Assembly: GCF_000264785.1 (NCBI RefSeq) | Contig: NZ_AFJI01000056.1 | Span: 1 to 64,000 of the forward strand | Source of the DNA: Edwardsiella ictaluri ATCC 33202 | Lineage (GTDB): Bacteria; Pseudomonadota; Gammaproteobacteria; Enterobacterales; Enterobacteriaceae | DNA length: 64,000 nucleotides | Reading direction: 5' to 3' | In this document: piece by piece, positions 1-9,696 of the stretch | How the letters are laid out: each line of letters begins with the position of its first letter | Numbering within the stretch: position 1 is the stretch's first letter | The notes under the pieces: generated by a model | Told to the model about the DNA's origin: nothing | The model's database searches: none | The model's input: only the letters and a program-made list of their open reading frames with translations | Program-made: the position numbers and the translations under genes

Positions 1-7
1 CCTATTT

Positions 8-83
<76 letters not shown>

Positions 84-85
84 GA

Positions 86-119
86 TAAAAAGCCTTCTGT
101 GAAAACAGAAGGCTTTTTT
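86..119 (+). terminator. Rho-independent terminator after trpT
   Basis: Stem AAGCCTTCTGT / ACAGAAGGCTT closed by a GAAA loop and followed by a T-run. It would end the rRNA/tRNA transcript entering from the left. Confidence 0.93.
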
Positions 120-178
120 GTTTTTCCTCTAACGACGTTTTCGTACGACGTTATTTCATCGCGTCAATACCGGTGCCC

Positions 179-1000
179 TCAGGCACCCGGCATCAAAAAA
201 CGGCGCAGATCATGTACCATGGGGTGGATCTCATTTACACGGTCGCTGTTGCGCAGCCAGATGGCATAGATCGGCCTTATGAGCGTTTCTGGGTGGGTTA
301 GCCGCTGTAAGTCACTGGCAGCCCAAGAGATGGGTAAAAACGCGCTGGCGTGCACCTGACGCAGAATACGCTCGGCTATCAGCAGTGAGCTACTCTCCAG
401 CAGGGGAGCGCCACTCTCGATCAGCGTCGAGGGCTGCGGACTGAAGTCTGCCCCCCAGTCGAGGCGGATGAATGGGCGTGCCGATGCACTTTGGCCAGCG
501 GTATAGAGCCCCAGCGTAAATTCACCGACCCGTTCGCTCATAAATTCATCGGCTTTGGGGATTTCGGTTGCGATAAGCAGATCCAGATGGCGCTCGTGTA
601 GCTGGCGGATATGGATATGGCGCTGACCGGTGCGGGCCTCTAGCATTTGCGCGGGGTTATTGCCGTAGAGTCGGGCAAGCCAGTCGGTCAGCATAGACTC
701 CCATAGCAATGCTGGAGCTCCCAGTGAAAGCGCCTTATGCTGACGGGCGCTGATCATCTCCTGCTTGGCCAGTAGCCAGGTATTCATTAGATTTTCTGCA
801 TAGGGCACTAATGTCTGCCCGGCCGGCGTAAGTTGAATATTATTGCGGTGGCGAGTGAATAGCTCGGTACCTACTTGATTTTCCAACTGGCGGATGCGAA
901 AACTGACAGCGGACTGTGTCAGGTACAGTGATTCGGCCGCTTTACCAAAGTGGCGGGTACGGCTGACTTCCAGAAAGGTTTTGAGTAATTCGGTATCCAC
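179..1000 (-). CDS. hdfR: LysR-family transcriptional regulator HdfR
   Basis: 273 residues, the normal LysR size. Residues 1–60 hold the winged helix-turn-helix (LKTFLEVSRTRHFGKAAE, then QSAVSFRIRQLE); the rest is the effector-binding periplasmic-fold domain. In E. coli HdfR represses the flagellar master operon flhDC and acts on gltBD. The gene lies between the trpT terminator and divergent maoP, exactly as in E. coli, which supports the name. The ATG at 1000 starts the conserved MDTELLKTF. The effector is unknown. Confidence 0.93.
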   Translation of the reverse strand: MDTELLKTFLEVSRTRHFGKAAESLYLTQSAVSFRIRQLENQVGTELFTRHRNNIQLTPAGQTLVPYAENLMNTWLLAKQEMISARQHKALSLGAPALLWESMLTDWLARLYGNNPAQMLEARTGQRHIHIRQLHERHLDLLIATEIPKADEFMSERVGEFTLGLYTAGQSASARPFIRLDWGADFSPQPSTLIESGAPLLESSSLLIAERILRQVHASAFLPISWAASDLQRLTHPETLIRPIYAIWLRNSDRVNEIHPMVHDLRRFLMPGA

Positions 1001-1119
1001 GGCGTATCCATAAAAATTTTAATCATGATGATTTAAATGTTTTGTTTTACAGCTTGTCAAGGCTAACTAATACTCCGCGCCATAAATAGCACGGCCATAG
1101 AGAATTAGGAGCGTGTCAG
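1001..1119. promoter_or_regulatory. hdfR–maoP divergent intergenic region
   Basis: 119 bp separate the two divergent starts and must hold both promoters. In E. coli the cis site maoS, through which MaoP organises the Ori macrodomain, is mapped in this neighbourhood. A stretch around 1065–1085 looks unusually conserved to me, but I cannot confirm maoS without an alignment. maoP has a recognisable ribosome-binding site (AGGAG near 1107). Confidence 0.4.
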
Positions 1120-1458
1120 ATGGCGGAAAGCTTCCACACTACTCATCGTTTCTTTGATACCAAGCATTATCCGCGCGGCTTTTCGCGTCATGGTGACTTT
1201 ACGATCAAAGAGGCTCAGTTACTTGAGCATTTTGGGTATGCGTTTAATGAATTGGATCTCGGTACCCGCGAGGCGCAGACAGACGAAGAAGCACTGTTTG
1301 TTGCCGTATGCCGCGGTGAGCGCCAGCCGGCGACGGAGGCGGAGAAGGTATGGGCGAAGTATGTCACCCGTATCCGTCGTCCCAAGCGCTTCCATACTCT
1401 CTCCGGCGGTAAGCCGCAGATGGAAGGAGCTGAAGACTACACCGAGTCAGATGATTAA
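1120..1458 (+). CDS. maoP: Macrodomain Ori organisation protein MaoP
   Basis: 112 residues, identical in length to E. coli MaoP (YifE, DUF413). The N-terminal [20 protein letters not shown] and the C-terminal [13 protein letters not shown] blocks are family hallmarks. In E. coli the protein acts with the maoS site to constrain long-range contacts of the origin-proximal macrodomain. It is a cytoplasmic single-gene unit with a strong terminator straight after the stop. Its place beside hdfR is conserved. Confidence 0.94.
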   Translation: MAESFHTTHRFFDTKHYPRGFSRHGDFTIKEAQLLEHFGYAFNELDLGTREAQTDEEALFVAVCRGERQPATEAEKVWAKYVTRIRRPKRFHTLSGGKPQMEGAEDYTESDD

Positions 1459-1460
1459 TA

Positions 1461-1492
1461 AAAAAGCGGGGCGAATGTTTGCCCCGCTTTTT
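1461..1492 (+). terminator. Bidirectional terminator between maoP and yibQ
   Basis: AAAAAGCGGGGC, loop, GCCCCGCTTTTT. A-run and T-run flank the stem, so it can serve the convergent maoP and yibQ transcripts. It overlaps the last bases of yibQ. Confidence 0.92.
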
Positions 1493-2429
1493 ATGTCTGC
1501 CATCCCAGCCAGAAGCGCCAGCGCGCCTGAAGCCATTTAATTGGCGCAGTGCTCTCAACCCCTTCAGCCACGATCTGCCATGCCTGAGAGACATGAACCG
1601 GCGTGGGGGCGTGCTGTACCCGGCACTGCCTGATGCCGCCAAACGCAGGACGTTTGAGCGGGGGATGCGCTGGCTTGGCAAACGGCGCCGGATCGGGGCG
1701 CGCGGCCTCGTTGAGTAAGGTGCTGGGCCTGACCAGGGTGATATCCGGCGGCAGGGTGTGCAGCATCTGCTGCAGAACGCGTACCGTTGCCGGATGTGGG
1801 TGACCGATGGCGATGGCGGAGCCATTGCGCCGCGCGAGGGTTATCGCGCGATTGAGCTGCGTCCGGATGGCGCTCTCGCTCTGAGTGTCATCCAGAAAGA
1901 CTTTGCGCTTGATAACCCTGATACCTGTCCCCTGGGCGGCATTGCTGACTTGGCTATGGCTAATGGTCATGCTATCGAGAAAGTAGAGAAAATGGTACTG
2001 CTCCAGCGCCCGCATAACTTTTTGCATACCGGTTAGACTGGAGGTCATGGCGCTGCCCATATGGTTGTTCATGCCGACGGCGTAAGGCACGTTACCTACC
2101 GCTTGGCGGATAATTCTCTGAATTTCCGCTTCGCTCATGGTCGGTTGCAGAGTATCGCGCTCCAGCGGCTGTTTACTGAGAGGGGCCATTGGTAGGTGGA
2201 TCAGGATCTCGCGCCCCTGTGCGTGGGCGCGCTGCGCCATCTCACGCGCATGGGGAGCATTGGGTAAGACGGCGATGGTGACAGGTAGCGGCATTTCCAG
2301 CACCTTGTTTTCTTCGCGGGGGCGATACCCGAAGTCATCAATGACAATGGCGAGCTTTCCAGCCTGTGCCGGTGCTGTCAGTGCGCTGCAAAGGAGCGCC
2401 AGTGAACTAAGACGGATCAGTGAGCGCAA
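1491..2429 (-). CDS. yibQ: Divergent polysaccharide deacetylase family protein YibQ
   Basis: 312 residues. A cleavable signal peptide covers about residues 1–23 (ending PAQAG), so the protein is probably periplasmic. The body is the 'divergent polysaccharide deacetylase' fold: AIVIDDFGY near the start supplies the acidic pair, followed by ILIHLPMAP, GMNNHMGS and AIGHPHP motifs. The substrate is not known in any species I can recall. It is the last gene of the gpmM–envC–yibQ operon, 53 bp after envC; the envC link suggests a cell-wall role but does not prove it. The C-terminal tail is proline-rich. Confidence 0.9.
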   Translation of the reverse strand: MRSLIRLSSLALLCSALTAPAQAGKLAIVIDDFGYRPREENKVLEMPLPVTIAVLPNAPHAREMAQRAHAQGREILIHLPMAPLSKQPLERDTLQPTMSEAEIQRIIRQAVGNVPYAVGMNNHMGSAMTSSLTGMQKVMRALEQYHFLYFLDSMTISHSQVSNAAQGTGIRVIKRKVFLDDTQSESAIRTQLNRAITLARRNGSAIAIGHPHPATVRVLQQMLHTLPPDITLVRPSTLLNEAARPDPAPFAKPAHPPLKRPAFGGIRQCRVQHAPTPVHVSQAWQIVAEGVESTAPIKWLQARWRFWLGWQT

Positions 2430-2482
2430 GGCTTATTCCTTCTCTCTGTACCAGCATAATGGCGAAGCGATGGACGCCAGCG

Positions 2483-3835
2483 TTAGCGCCCCAACCACGG
2501 CCGTGGATTCACCGCCTGTCCCTGACGGCGAATTTCGAAGTACAGGGCCGACTGCCCCTGACCACCGCTGTCACCGACCAGCGCAATCGGCTGCCCGGCT
2601 TTGACCTGTGCGCCGACGTTAACCAATGCGCTCTGGTTATAGCCATACAGACTCATATCGCCTTTGCCGTGTTCAATGACCACCACCAGCCCATACCCTT
2701 GGAGCCAGTCTGCCAGCAGCACGCGGCCGTCGGCGATGGCGTGGACTTCGCTGCCCTCCGGTGCGGCAATGACCATGCCTTTCCAGCGCAGTTCACCCTG
2801 CAACGGCTCACCAAAGCCATGGATAGTGCGTCCCCGTACCGGCCAGCTCGCCTGGCCTGCCGGGCGTCCCAGGCCGCCGGTTCTGGCCAGCAGCGCCCGC
2901 TCGTTTTCGCTGGGTTTATAGGTGGTGCCTTTTTTCTTGGCCTGGGCTTCTTTCGCTTTCATTTCGGCCCGAACGCGGGCGGCTTCACGCGCTTCGCGTT
3001 CGGCGCGGGCGCGGGCCTCTCGTTCGGCGCGGGCTATCTTGTCGCGCAGGCGGGTTTCATTTTGGCGTAGCTCACCGAGCTGCTGCTGATCCTTGGCCAG
3101 AGAACTCTCTAGTGCCATCAGCGTTTTTTGACGGTTGGCGCGCGCCTGTTGCAGCAGCTGCTGAGCCTGTTGCTGAGTGGCCAGAACCTCTTTTTGCTTG
3201 CTCTTGGCACCTTCCAGCTCACGCTTTTGCTGGCTGAGATCGGTACGGGTCTCCTGCAGCGAGGTGATATTCTGCTGGCGGGCGATGTTCAGATAGCCGA
3301 AATAGGACAGCAGTCGTTCGCTGCGCTGGTTCTCTTCACCGTTGAGCAGAACCTGCATCCCGGTATGGCGGCCGAGACGAAACGCCATATCCAGCTGCTG
3401 TGCTAACAGTTTACTCTGGCCATTCTCTTTACTTTGCAGTTTTCGGATAGAAGTGCTGAGTTCAGTCACCCGCTGCTCTAGCAGGGTGAGTTCAGACTGG
3501 GTATCGTGCAGCGATCTTCCGGCCTGAGCTATTTGTTTTTCTTGGGCTTTTAACTGTTCTTGCAGGGATGCACGCTGCTGCTGCTGCTGTTTAACGCTTT
3601 TCTCTTTTTCAGCGATGTCCTGCTGGATAGACTGCAGCTGTTGTTTGTTGTTGTCTGCGCTAAATGCGGCGCAGGGGAAAAGGCTGATGCCGACGAACAG
3701 TGCGCTGGCACAGAAGATGGGCAGCAGGGGTGAGGCGACGCGGAACGCGTGCGCCGCCGGAGCGGCGCACGGGGTATTCCCGACGGATGGCGCTGAGCCT
3801 GCGCTGGGTATGTAAAACAGATATTTTCCCCTCAT
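2483..3835 (-). CDS. envC: Murein hydrolase activator EnvC
   Basis: 450 residues. An N-terminal hydrophobic export segment (around residues 35–60) precedes a long periplasmic coiled coil (about 60–290, rich in Q, K, E and R), then a C-terminal LytM/M23 domain from about residue 325 (RGRTIHGFGEPLQGELRWKG onwards to WLGR). In E. coli EnvC recruits to FtsEX and switches on the amidases AmiA and AmiB at the septum. Its LytM domain is degenerate and not itself a hydrolase; here the first zinc-ligand region also lacks the usual H-x-G-x-D arrangement. The N-terminus is some 30 residues longer than in E. coli, so a later start is possible. It sits 9 bp after gpmM. Confidence 0.92.
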   Translation of the reverse strand: MRGKYLFYIPSAGSAPSVGNTPCAAPAAHAFRVASPLLPIFCASALFVGISLFPCAAFSADNNKQQLQSIQQDIAEKEKSVKQQQQQRASLQEQLKAQEKQIAQAGRSLHDTQSELTLLEQRVTELSTSIRKLQSKENGQSKLLAQQLDMAFRLGRHTGMQVLLNGEENQRSERLLSYFGYLNIARQQNITSLQETRTDLSQQKRELEGAKSKQKEVLATQQQAQQLLQQARANRQKTLMALESSLAKDQQQLGELRQNETRLRDKIARAEREARARAEREAREAARVRAEMKAKEAQAKKKGTTYKPSENERALLARTGGLGRPAGQASWPVRGRTIHGFGEPLQGELRWKGMVIAAPEGSEVHAIADGRVLLADWLQGYGLVVVIEHGKGDMSLYGYNQSALVNVGAQVKAGQPIALVGDSGGQGQSALYFEIRRQGQAVNPRPWLGR

Positions 3836-3844
3836 GGGGATCGA

Positions 3845-5389
3845 TTATTTCACGATAAACAGCGGCTTGCCAGTCATCTCTTGCGGGACCTCCATCCCCA
3901 TCAGGGTCAGCATGGTCGGGGCGATATCGGACAGTTTCCCACCTTCGACAGCGCTGGCTTGCTTGCCGATGTAGATCAGCGGTACTGGCAGGTTGGTGTG
4001 TGCCGTATACGGCTGACCACTTTCCTGATCGCGCATCAGCTCCGCGTTGCCGTGGTCGGCGGTGATCAGCAACTGCCCGTCAGCTTTCTGAACGGCGTCA
4101 ACGACCTGACCAATACAGATGTCGAGTGCCTCGACGGCTTTGATCGCTGCATCGTAAACGCCGGTGTGGCCAACCATGTCGCCGTTCGGATAGTTACAGA
4201 TGATGGTGTCATACTTGCCGCTGCTGATGGCGGATACCAGCTTTTCAGTCAGCTCGGCCGAACTCATCTCCGGCTGTAGATCGTAGGTAGCGACTTTCGG
4301 TGAGTTGATCAGGATACGATCTTCACCGTTGAACGGATCTTCTACGCCGCCGTTGTAGAAGAAGGTGACGTGGGCGTATTTTTCGGTTTCGGAGATACGC
4401 AGCTGAGTTTTATGATGCTTCATCAGCCATTCACCTAAGGTATTGCTCAGCGAGGCCGGCGGGTAGGCACATTCGGTCTTGATGTCGGCAGCATACTCGG
4501 TCAGCATAATAAAGCTACCCAGCCTAACGGTTTTGCGGCGCGCGAAGCCGTCGAAGTCAGCGTTAACGAAGGCGCGGGTGATCTGGCGCGCGCGGTCAGC
4601 GCGGAAGTTCATGAAGATCAGCGCGTCGCCGTCCTGCATCGCAGCGTCGGCCTGGTCCGAGGTGCGGATTACGGTCGGCTTAACAAACTCATCATTTTCA
4701 CCGCGGGCATAGGCAGCCTGCAGCCCATCGATGGCGTTATCGGCGTGGAATTCACCCTTGGCGTCGGTCAACAGATCGTAGGCCAGCTCGACGCGATCCC
4801 AACGGTTGTCGCGATCCATGGCGTAGTAACGGCCGATTAGCGAGGCAATGCGCCCTTTGCCGAGCTCGGTGAAATGGTCATTGAATCGTTTCAGTGTTGA
4901 TTCCGCACTACGCGGCGGGGTGTCGCGACCATCGAGGAAAGCGTGCAGATAGATGGCCTCTGCACCGCGCTGGGCTGCCAGATCAACCATCGCCAGGATA
5001 TGGTCTTCGTGGCTGTGTACGCCGCCAGGGGACATCAGGCCCATGATGTGTACAGCCTTACCGGCGGCAACGGCATCATCTACGGCGCGGGTCAGCGCGG
5101 CATTGCTGTAAAAGTCGCCCTCTTTGATCTCTTTATCCAGACGGGTCAGATCCTGGTATACGATGCGCCCGGCGCCCAGGTTGACGTGACCGACTTCGGA
5201 GTTGCCCATCTGACCGTCCGGAAGGCCGACATCCAGACCGGATGCGGAGATCAGCGTATGCGGATATTCAGCCCATAGGCGGTTCATCACCGGACGCTTA
5301 GCGTTGAGAATTGCGTTATCCTGCTGATCTTCACGGTAACCATAGCCGTCAAGGATCACCAGAACCATCGGTTTTTTGGCGTTCGACAT
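3845..5389 (-). CDS. gpmM: 2,3-bisphosphoglycerate-independent phosphoglycerate mutase
   Basis: 514 residues from the chosen ATG at 5389, the E. coli length. It interconverts 3- and 2-phosphoglycerate in glycolysis, with two Mn2+ ions. The alkaline-phosphatase-superfamily motifs are intact: VILDGYGYR (metal Asp), [15 protein letters not shown] (phosphoserine Ser), [35 protein letters not shown] and ITADHGNAE. The start gives [15 protein letters not shown] and has GAGG 8–9 nt upstream; an upstream in-frame ATG would add 16 non-conserved residues. It heads the operon with envC and yibQ. Confidence 0.96.
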   Translation of the reverse strand: MSNAKKPMVLVILDGYGYREDQQDNAILNAKRPVMNRLWAEYPHTLISASGLDVGLPDGQMGNSEVGHVNLGAGRIVYQDLTRLDKEIKEGDFYSNAALTRAVDDAVAAGKAVHIMGLMSPGGVHSHEDHILAMVDLAAQRGAEAIYLHAFLDGRDTPPRSAESTLKRFNDHFTELGKGRIASLIGRYYAMDRDNRWDRVELAYDLLTDAKGEFHADNAIDGLQAAYARGENDEFVKPTVIRTSDQADAAMQDGDALIFMNFRADRARQITRAFVNADFDGFARRKTVRLGSFIMLTEYAADIKTECAYPPASLSNTLGEWLMKHHKTQLRISETEKYAHVTFFYNGGVEDPFNGEDRILINSPKVATYDLQPEMSSAELTEKLVSAISSGKYDTIICNYPNGDMVGHTGVYDAAIKAVEALDICIGQVVDAVQKADGQLLITADHGNAELMRDQESGQPYTAHTNLPVPLIYIGKQASAVEGGKLSDIAPTMLTLMGMEVPQEMTGKPLFIVK

Positions 5390-5767
5390 TGCAACAACCT
5401 CATATGTTGATAAGTTCAAGAATGAATAGCCGTGCATACGCGGTGTGGACTATGCCCGCGCTGTCCAGTTGGCGCGAGCGGCAGGCGCTGTGCGGAAAGA
5501 GGCGGGACACAACCCAATATACACGGCTATTCCGTCGTGAATTAGCGTAATTTTACTACAATCCATAGCGGATTGGCTGCAGAAAGATCAAGGGAAGCCC
5601 TTTTGTGTCCCGTCCCGTCGCGGGTGAGGCGATGGCCGGGGTAAATTTTCGTGTCAGGCCGCAGTTTCAGCGTCCGGCGCTCGGTAATCGGCTGTATTTG
5701 GAGCGAGGCAAAGGTATACTCTGATCCCTTGATTTAGCCCTTAACCGATCGGGAGTAGTAACCCCCC
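5390..5767. other. gpmM–yibN divergent intergenic region
   Basis: 378 bp without a gene. It must hold the promoters of gpmM (leftward) and yibN (rightward). A TATACT hexamer at 5715–5720 is a plausible yibN −10 box, but no good −35 lies at 17 bp. No repeat or RNA gene is visible. Confidence 0.5.
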
Positions 5768-6205
5768 ATGCAAATGCAAGAGATTATGCAATTCGTCACT
5801 GCCCACCCCGTGCTGAGCGTGGCGTGGATTGTGCTGTTTGTGGCGGTTGTCGTCATGACCCTTAAAAGCCGTTTCTCTAAAGTGAAAGAGGTGAGTCGCG
5901 GCCAGGCGACCCATCTGATCAATAAAGAAGACGCCGTTGTCGTCGATACCCGGACGCGTGAAGAGTACCGCAAAGGGCATATCGCCAACGCCGTAAACCT
6001 GACGCCGAGCGAGCTGAAAAGCGGTAGCCTCGGTGAGCTGGATAAGCATAAGTCACAGCCGGTGATCGTCGTATGCGCTAACGGTATGACCTCCCGTCAG
6101 TCCGGCGAACATCTGGTTAACGCCGGGTTTGCTCAGGTATATTCTCTAAAAGACGGCATCGTCGGCTGGCAGGGTGATAATCTGCCCTTAGCCCGCGGTA
6201 AATAA
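5768..6205 (+). CDS. yibN: Membrane-anchored rhodanese-like protein YibN
   Basis: 145 residues. One N-terminal membrane helix (about residues 14–31) is followed by a cytoplasmic-type rhodanese domain: [21 protein letters not shown], then the active-site loop VCANGMTSR. The loop here has a Cys (about residue 103) and so could accept sulfur. In E. coli YibN that position is, as I recall, not Cys. GGGAG lies 12 nt before this ATG; a second ATG two codons on matches the E. coli N-terminus. It leads the yibN–grxC–secB–gpsA–cysE run, a thiol- and export-related set. Confidence 0.9.
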   Translation: MQMQEIMQFVTAHPVLSVAWIVLFVAVVVMTLKSRFSKVKEVSRGQATHLINKEDAVVVDTRTREEYRKGHIANAVNLTPSELKSGSLGELDKHKSQPVIVVCANGMTSRQSGEHLVNAGFAQVYSLKDGIVGWQGDNLPLARGK

Positions 6206-6229
6206 GCGGATATTGACTGAGGAGCCATC

Positions 6230-6478
6230 ATGGCTCATGTTGAAATTTATACCAAAGCGACCTGCCCATTTTGCCTGCGCGCCAAGGCGCTGCTGACGGC
6301 CAAGGGGGCTGGGTTTGATGAGAACGCTATCGATGCAAACCCGGAAAAGCGCGAGGAGATGATCGCGCGCAGCGGCCGTACTACCGTACCGCAGATTTTT
6401 ATCGACGGGCGTCATATTGGTGGCTGTGATGACCTGCACGCGCTGGATGCCCGCGGTGAACTTGACCCGCTGCTGTAA
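6230..6478 (+). CDS. grxC: Glutaredoxin 3
   Basis: 82 residues with the dithiol active site CPFC at about residues 12–15, then TVPQIFIDGRHIGG carrying the cis-Pro and GG glutathione-binding motifs. It reduces protein disulfides and mixed glutathione disulfides in the cytoplasm and can serve ribonucleotide reductase. It starts 24 bp after yibN with a GAGG ribosome-binding site. Confidence 0.97.
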   Translation: MAHVEIYTKATCPFCLRAKALLTAKGAGFDENAIDANPEKREEMIARSGRTTVPQIFIDGRHIGGCDDLHALDARGELDPLL

Positions 6479-6534
6479 ACCGGCATTGATGTTTGATAGG
6501 GATTACCCCATTACCTAAAGATTAGGAACCAACC

Positions 6535-6996
6535 ATGTCTGAACAAAATAACACTGAAATGTCCTTCCAGATCCAGCGTATCTATACGAAGGATATCTCC
6601 TTTGAAGCGCCGAACGCACCGGCCGTTTTCCAGAAAGAGTGGCAGCCGGAGGTTAAACTGGATTTGGATACGGCATCTAACCAGCTGGCTGACGGGGTGT
6701 TTGAAGTGGTTCTGCGCGTGACGGTAACCGCGACCATGGGTGAAGAAACGGCGTTTCTGTGTGAAGTCCAGCAGGCGGGTATCTTTACCATCGCTGGCAT
6801 CGACGGTACTCAGATGGCTCACTGCCTGGGCGCCTACTGCCCGAATATTCTGTTCCCGTACGCCCGCGAATGCATCACCAACCTGGTTGCCCGCGGTACC
6901 TTCCCGCAGCTGAACCTGGCACCGGTTAACTTTGACGCGCTGTTCATGAGCTATCTGCAGCAGCAGGCCGGCGAAGAGCCGACTCAGGAAGCGTAA
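6535..6996 (+). CDS. secB: Protein-export chaperone SecB
   Basis: 153 residues, typical of SecB. The family core is clear: [18 protein letters not shown] at the N-terminus and [16 protein letters not shown] in the second half. SecB is a cytoplasmic homotetramer that holds preproteins unfolded and passes them to SecA. It is followed by gpsA with a one-base overlap, so the two are translationally coupled as in E. coli. Confidence 0.97.
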   Translation: MSEQNNTEMSFQIQRIYTKDISFEAPNAPAVFQKEWQPEVKLDLDTASNQLADGVFEVVLRVTVTATMGEETAFLCEVQQAGIFTIAGIDGTQMAHCLGAYCPNILFPYARECITNLVARGTFPQLNLAPVNFDALFMSYLQQQAGEEPTQEA

Positions 6997-8012
6997 TGAC
7001 AACGCCTGTCGCTTCCATGGCCGTTATCGGTGCCGGCTCTTACGGCACCGCATTGGCCATTACGCTGGCCCGTAACGGGCACCCGGTGGTGCTGTGGGGG
7101 CACGATCCAGCGCATATCGCTGCGCTGGAGGCCGCGCGCTGCAATCAGGCCTTTTTGCCGGATGTCCGTTTTCCTGACACGCTGTCGCTGGAGTCGGATT
7201 TATCCCGTACATTGTCGGCCAGCCGCGATGTCCTCGTGGTCGTGCCGAGCCACGTGTTTGGTGACGTATTGCGTCAGCTCCGCCCCCACCTGCGGCCAGA
7301 TGCACGGTTGGTGTGGGCAACCAAGGGACTGGAGGCGGAAACCGGGCGTTTATTGCAGGATGTAGCGTGTGAAGCGCTGGGGCCGGATATTCCGCTGGCA
7401 GTGATCTCTGGGCCGACCTTTGCCAAAGAGCTAGCGGCGGGGCTGCCGACGGCGATCGCCGTGGCCTCTCAGGATGCGGCGTTTGCCGAGGTGCTACAGC
7501 AGCTACTGCACTGCGGCAAGAGTTTTCGAGTCTATCGCAACCCGGACTTCATCGGTGTACAGCTGGGCGGTGCGGTCAAAAACGTTATCGCTATCGGCGC
7601 TGGTATGTCGGACGGCATCGGCTTTGGTGCTAATGCCCGTACTGCCCTGATCACCCGAGGTCTTGCAGAAATGAGTCGGCTAGGGGTTGCCCTTGGTGCC
7701 GATCCTGCGACCTTTATGGGCATGGCCGGTCTTGGCGATCTGGTGCTGACCTGTACTGATAATCAGTCGCGCAACCGCCGCTTTGGCATTATGCTGGGGC
7801 AGGGGATGGGCGTTGATGAGGCTCAGGTGCAGATAGGCCAGGTGGTCGAGGGTTACCGTAATACCAAAGAGGTGATGTCACTGGCACAGCGCTATGGCGT
7901 GGAGATGCCGATCACTGAGCAGATCTACCAGGTGCTGTATTGTCATAAAGACGTTCGTGAGGCGGCGCTCTCGTTGTTGGGGCGCGCCAGTAGGGACGAA
8001 AACGCCCGGTGA
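6996..8012 (+). CDS. gpsA: sn-Glycerol-3-phosphate dehydrogenase (NAD(P)+)
   Basis: 338 residues. It reduces dihydroxyacetone phosphate to sn-glycerol-3-phosphate, the entry to phospholipid synthesis. An N-terminal Rossmann motif ([12 protein letters not shown]), the WATKGLE and SGPTFAKE blocks, the catalytic [13 protein letters not shown] (Lys) and [11 protein letters not shown] are all present. ATG overlaps the secB stop (TAATG). Within this window it also links to the glpFK genes, which feed the same metabolite. Confidence 0.97.
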   Translation: MTTPVASMAVIGAGSYGTALAITLARNGHPVVLWGHDPAHIAALEAARCNQAFLPDVRFPDTLSLESDLSRTLSASRDVLVVVPSHVFGDVLRQLRPHLRPDARLVWATKGLEAETGRLLQDVACEALGPDIPLAVISGPTFAKELAAGLPTAIAVASQDAAFAEVLQQLLHCGKSFRVYRNPDFIGVQLGGAVKNVIAIGAGMSDGIGFGANARTALITRGLAEMSRLGVALGADPATFMGMAGLGDLVLTCTDNQSRNRRFGIMLGQGMGVDEAQVQIGQVVEGYRNTKEVMSLAQRYGVEMPITEQIYQVLYCHKDVREAALSLLGRASRDENAR

Positions 8013-8019
8013 TGTATTG

Positions 8020-8050
8020 GTGGGTATTTGCCGGGCCGGCGGATACCCAC
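8020..8050 (+). other. Stem-loop after gpsA
   Basis: GTGGGTAT (8020–8027) pairs with ATACCCAC (8043–8050); the interior CCGGGCCGG can extend the structure. Only a pyrimidine-rich tail, not a true T-run, follows. It may be a weak terminator or a processing hairpin in the 287-bp gpsA–cysE gap, which is otherwise featureless. Confidence 0.5.
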
Positions 8051-8299
8051 TCTTTCTCCTCAGGGTGTGAGTCTCTCGGGATAATCATCACTCTCCCCTT
8101 GACCGGGCGCAGCCGCGTCTGATTAATTACATCACTTATCGTCAGATTTTCTCCACTCTCTTTACCCTGGCTGGGTGACTCCCCCGGCAGCGCGGCTATT
8201 TCGGCGGCGATAGGCCTGTGCGTCTGACGTGACGGAGGGAGTGCAGAGGAGCTGTTATTCGCATCGGCCGCCGCCTACTACGATGATGGGAGCAACATC

Positions 8300-9121
8300 A
8301 TGTCGACAGAAGAATTGGAAATCATCTGGCAAAATATTAAAACAGAGGCTCGGGGACTGGCTGAGTGCGAGCCGATGCTGGCCAGTTTTTTCCATGCCAC
8401 CTTGCTGAAGCATGAAAACCTGTCTGGTGCCCTGAGCTATATTTTGGCTAATAAATTAGCAGATCCGATTATGCCGGCCATCGCGATCCGTGAAGTGGCC
8501 GAAGAGGCCTATCGCGCCGATCCCAGCATGGTGGAGTATGCCGCGCGCGATATCTTGGCGGTTCGCCAGCGCGATCCGGCGGTAGATAAGTATTCGACGC
8601 CGCTGCTGTACCTTAAAGGGTTTCATGCGCTGCAGGCCTACCGTATCGGACATTGGCTATGGCGTCAGGAGCGGCGAGCTCTGGCTATTTATCTGCAGAA
8701 TCAGATCTCGGTGGCCTTTGGCGTCGATATTCATCCGGCGGCGCGCATTGGCTGCGGGATCATGCTCGATCATGCCACCGGAATTGTTATCGGTGAAACG
8801 GCGGTCGTGGAGAATGATGTCTCGATCCTGCAGTCAGTGACGCTGGGCGGTACCGGGAAAGAGTGCGGCGATCGCCATCCTAAGATCCGCGAAGGGGTGA
8901 TGATCGGTGCGGGCGCTAAAATTCTGGGTAATATTGAGGTGGGATGCGGTGCCAAGATCGGCGCAGGGTCCGTTGTGCTGCACCCGGTACCCGACCATAC
9001 GACGGTGGCAGGCGTTCCGGCGCGGATCGTCGGCCGTCCGGAGAGCGATAAGCCATCCATGGATATGGATCAGCGCTTTAACGGCAGCAGCCATGACTTT
9101 GCGGGCGGCAGTGGTATTTAA
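8300..9121 (+). CDS. cysE: Serine O-acetyltransferase
   Basis: 273 residues, the E. coli length. It makes O-acetylserine from serine and acetyl-CoA, the first step of cysteine synthesis. An N-terminal helical domain (about 1–140) precedes the left-handed beta-helix of hexapeptide repeats (DIHPAARIGCGIMLDHATGI onward) with the catalytic His in LDHATG and GDRHPKI. The C-terminal tail ends in Ile, as needed for docking in the CysK active site. Feedback inhibition by cysteine is a family trait. GGGAG precedes the ATG. Confidence 0.97.
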   Translation: MSTEELEIIWQNIKTEARGLAECEPMLASFFHATLLKHENLSGALSYILANKLADPIMPAIAIREVAEEAYRADPSMVEYAARDILAVRQRDPAVDKYSTPLLYLKGFHALQAYRIGHWLWRQERRALAIYLQNQISVAFGVDIHPAARIGCGIMLDHATGIVIGETAVVENDVSILQSVTLGGTGKECGDRHPKIREGVMIGAGAKILGNIEVGCGAKIGAGSVVLHPVPDHTTVAGVPARIVGRPESDKPSMDMDQRFNGSSHDFAGGSGI

Positions 9122-9150
9122 CCGATGTCGATTGCACCCTGATCACGCCC

Positions 9151-9177
9151 GCGGGGGACGTCCATGACGTCCCCCGC
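9151..9177. terminator. Hairpin between convergent cysE and trmL
   Basis: GCGGGGGACGT pairs perfectly with ACGTCCCCCGC around a five-base loop. There is no T-run on either side, so termination efficiency is uncertain, but the position between convergent genes fits a terminator. Confidence 0.6.
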
Positions 9178-9180
9178 GCG

Positions 9181-9654
9181 TTATTGACGCCGCAGGGCGC
9201 CGGGATAGCCCAGCTGGCGCCACGCCTCATACACGACGACGGAAACTGCGTTAGACAGGTTCATGCTGCGGCTACTGGCCAGCATGGGGATGCGGATTTT
9301 CTGCGCCGTCGGCAGGCTGTCCAGGATTGTGGACGGCAGGCCGCGGGTCTCCGGGCCAAACAGCAGGTAGTCGCCGTCGCGATAGGTCACATCGCTGTGG
9401 GCCGGGGTTCCCTTGGTCGTCAGAGCAAACAGCCGCGTCGGTTTTTCACCGCTGAGGAAGGACGAATAGTCATGGTGACGGCGAATGCTGGCAAATTCAT
9501 GATAGTCCAGCCCGGCACGGCGCAGGCGCTTATCGTCCCAGATAAAGCCCAGAGGCTCGATCAGGTGCAGGTGAAAGCCGGTATTGGCACACAGTCGGAT
9601 AATGTTACCGGTATTGGGTGGAATTTCAGGTTCGAAGAGTACGATATTCAGCAT
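9181..9654 (-). CDS. trmL: tRNA (cytidine/uridine-2'-O-)-methyltransferase TrmL
   Basis: 157 residues, a minimal SPOUT methyltransferase with no extra RNA-binding domain. It methylates the wobble nucleotide 34 of two tRNA-Leu species. Motifs: [20 protein letters not shown] at the N-terminus, [11 protein letters not shown] (knot, SAM binding) and the C-terminal [20 protein letters not shown]. Adjacent to cysE as in E. coli (yibK). Confidence 0.95.
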   Translation of the reverse strand: MLNIVLFEPEIPPNTGNIIRLCANTGFHLHLIEPLGFIWDDKRLRRAGLDYHEFASIRRHHDYSSFLSGEKPTRLFALTTKGTPAHSDVTYRDGDYLLFGPETRGLPSTILDSLPTAQKIRIPMLASSRSMNLSNAVSVVVYEAWRQLGYPGALRRQ

Positions 9655-9696
9655 TTGCGCCCCCAGATGTCAGGGGGCGCAGTATAGCGCAGCGCG

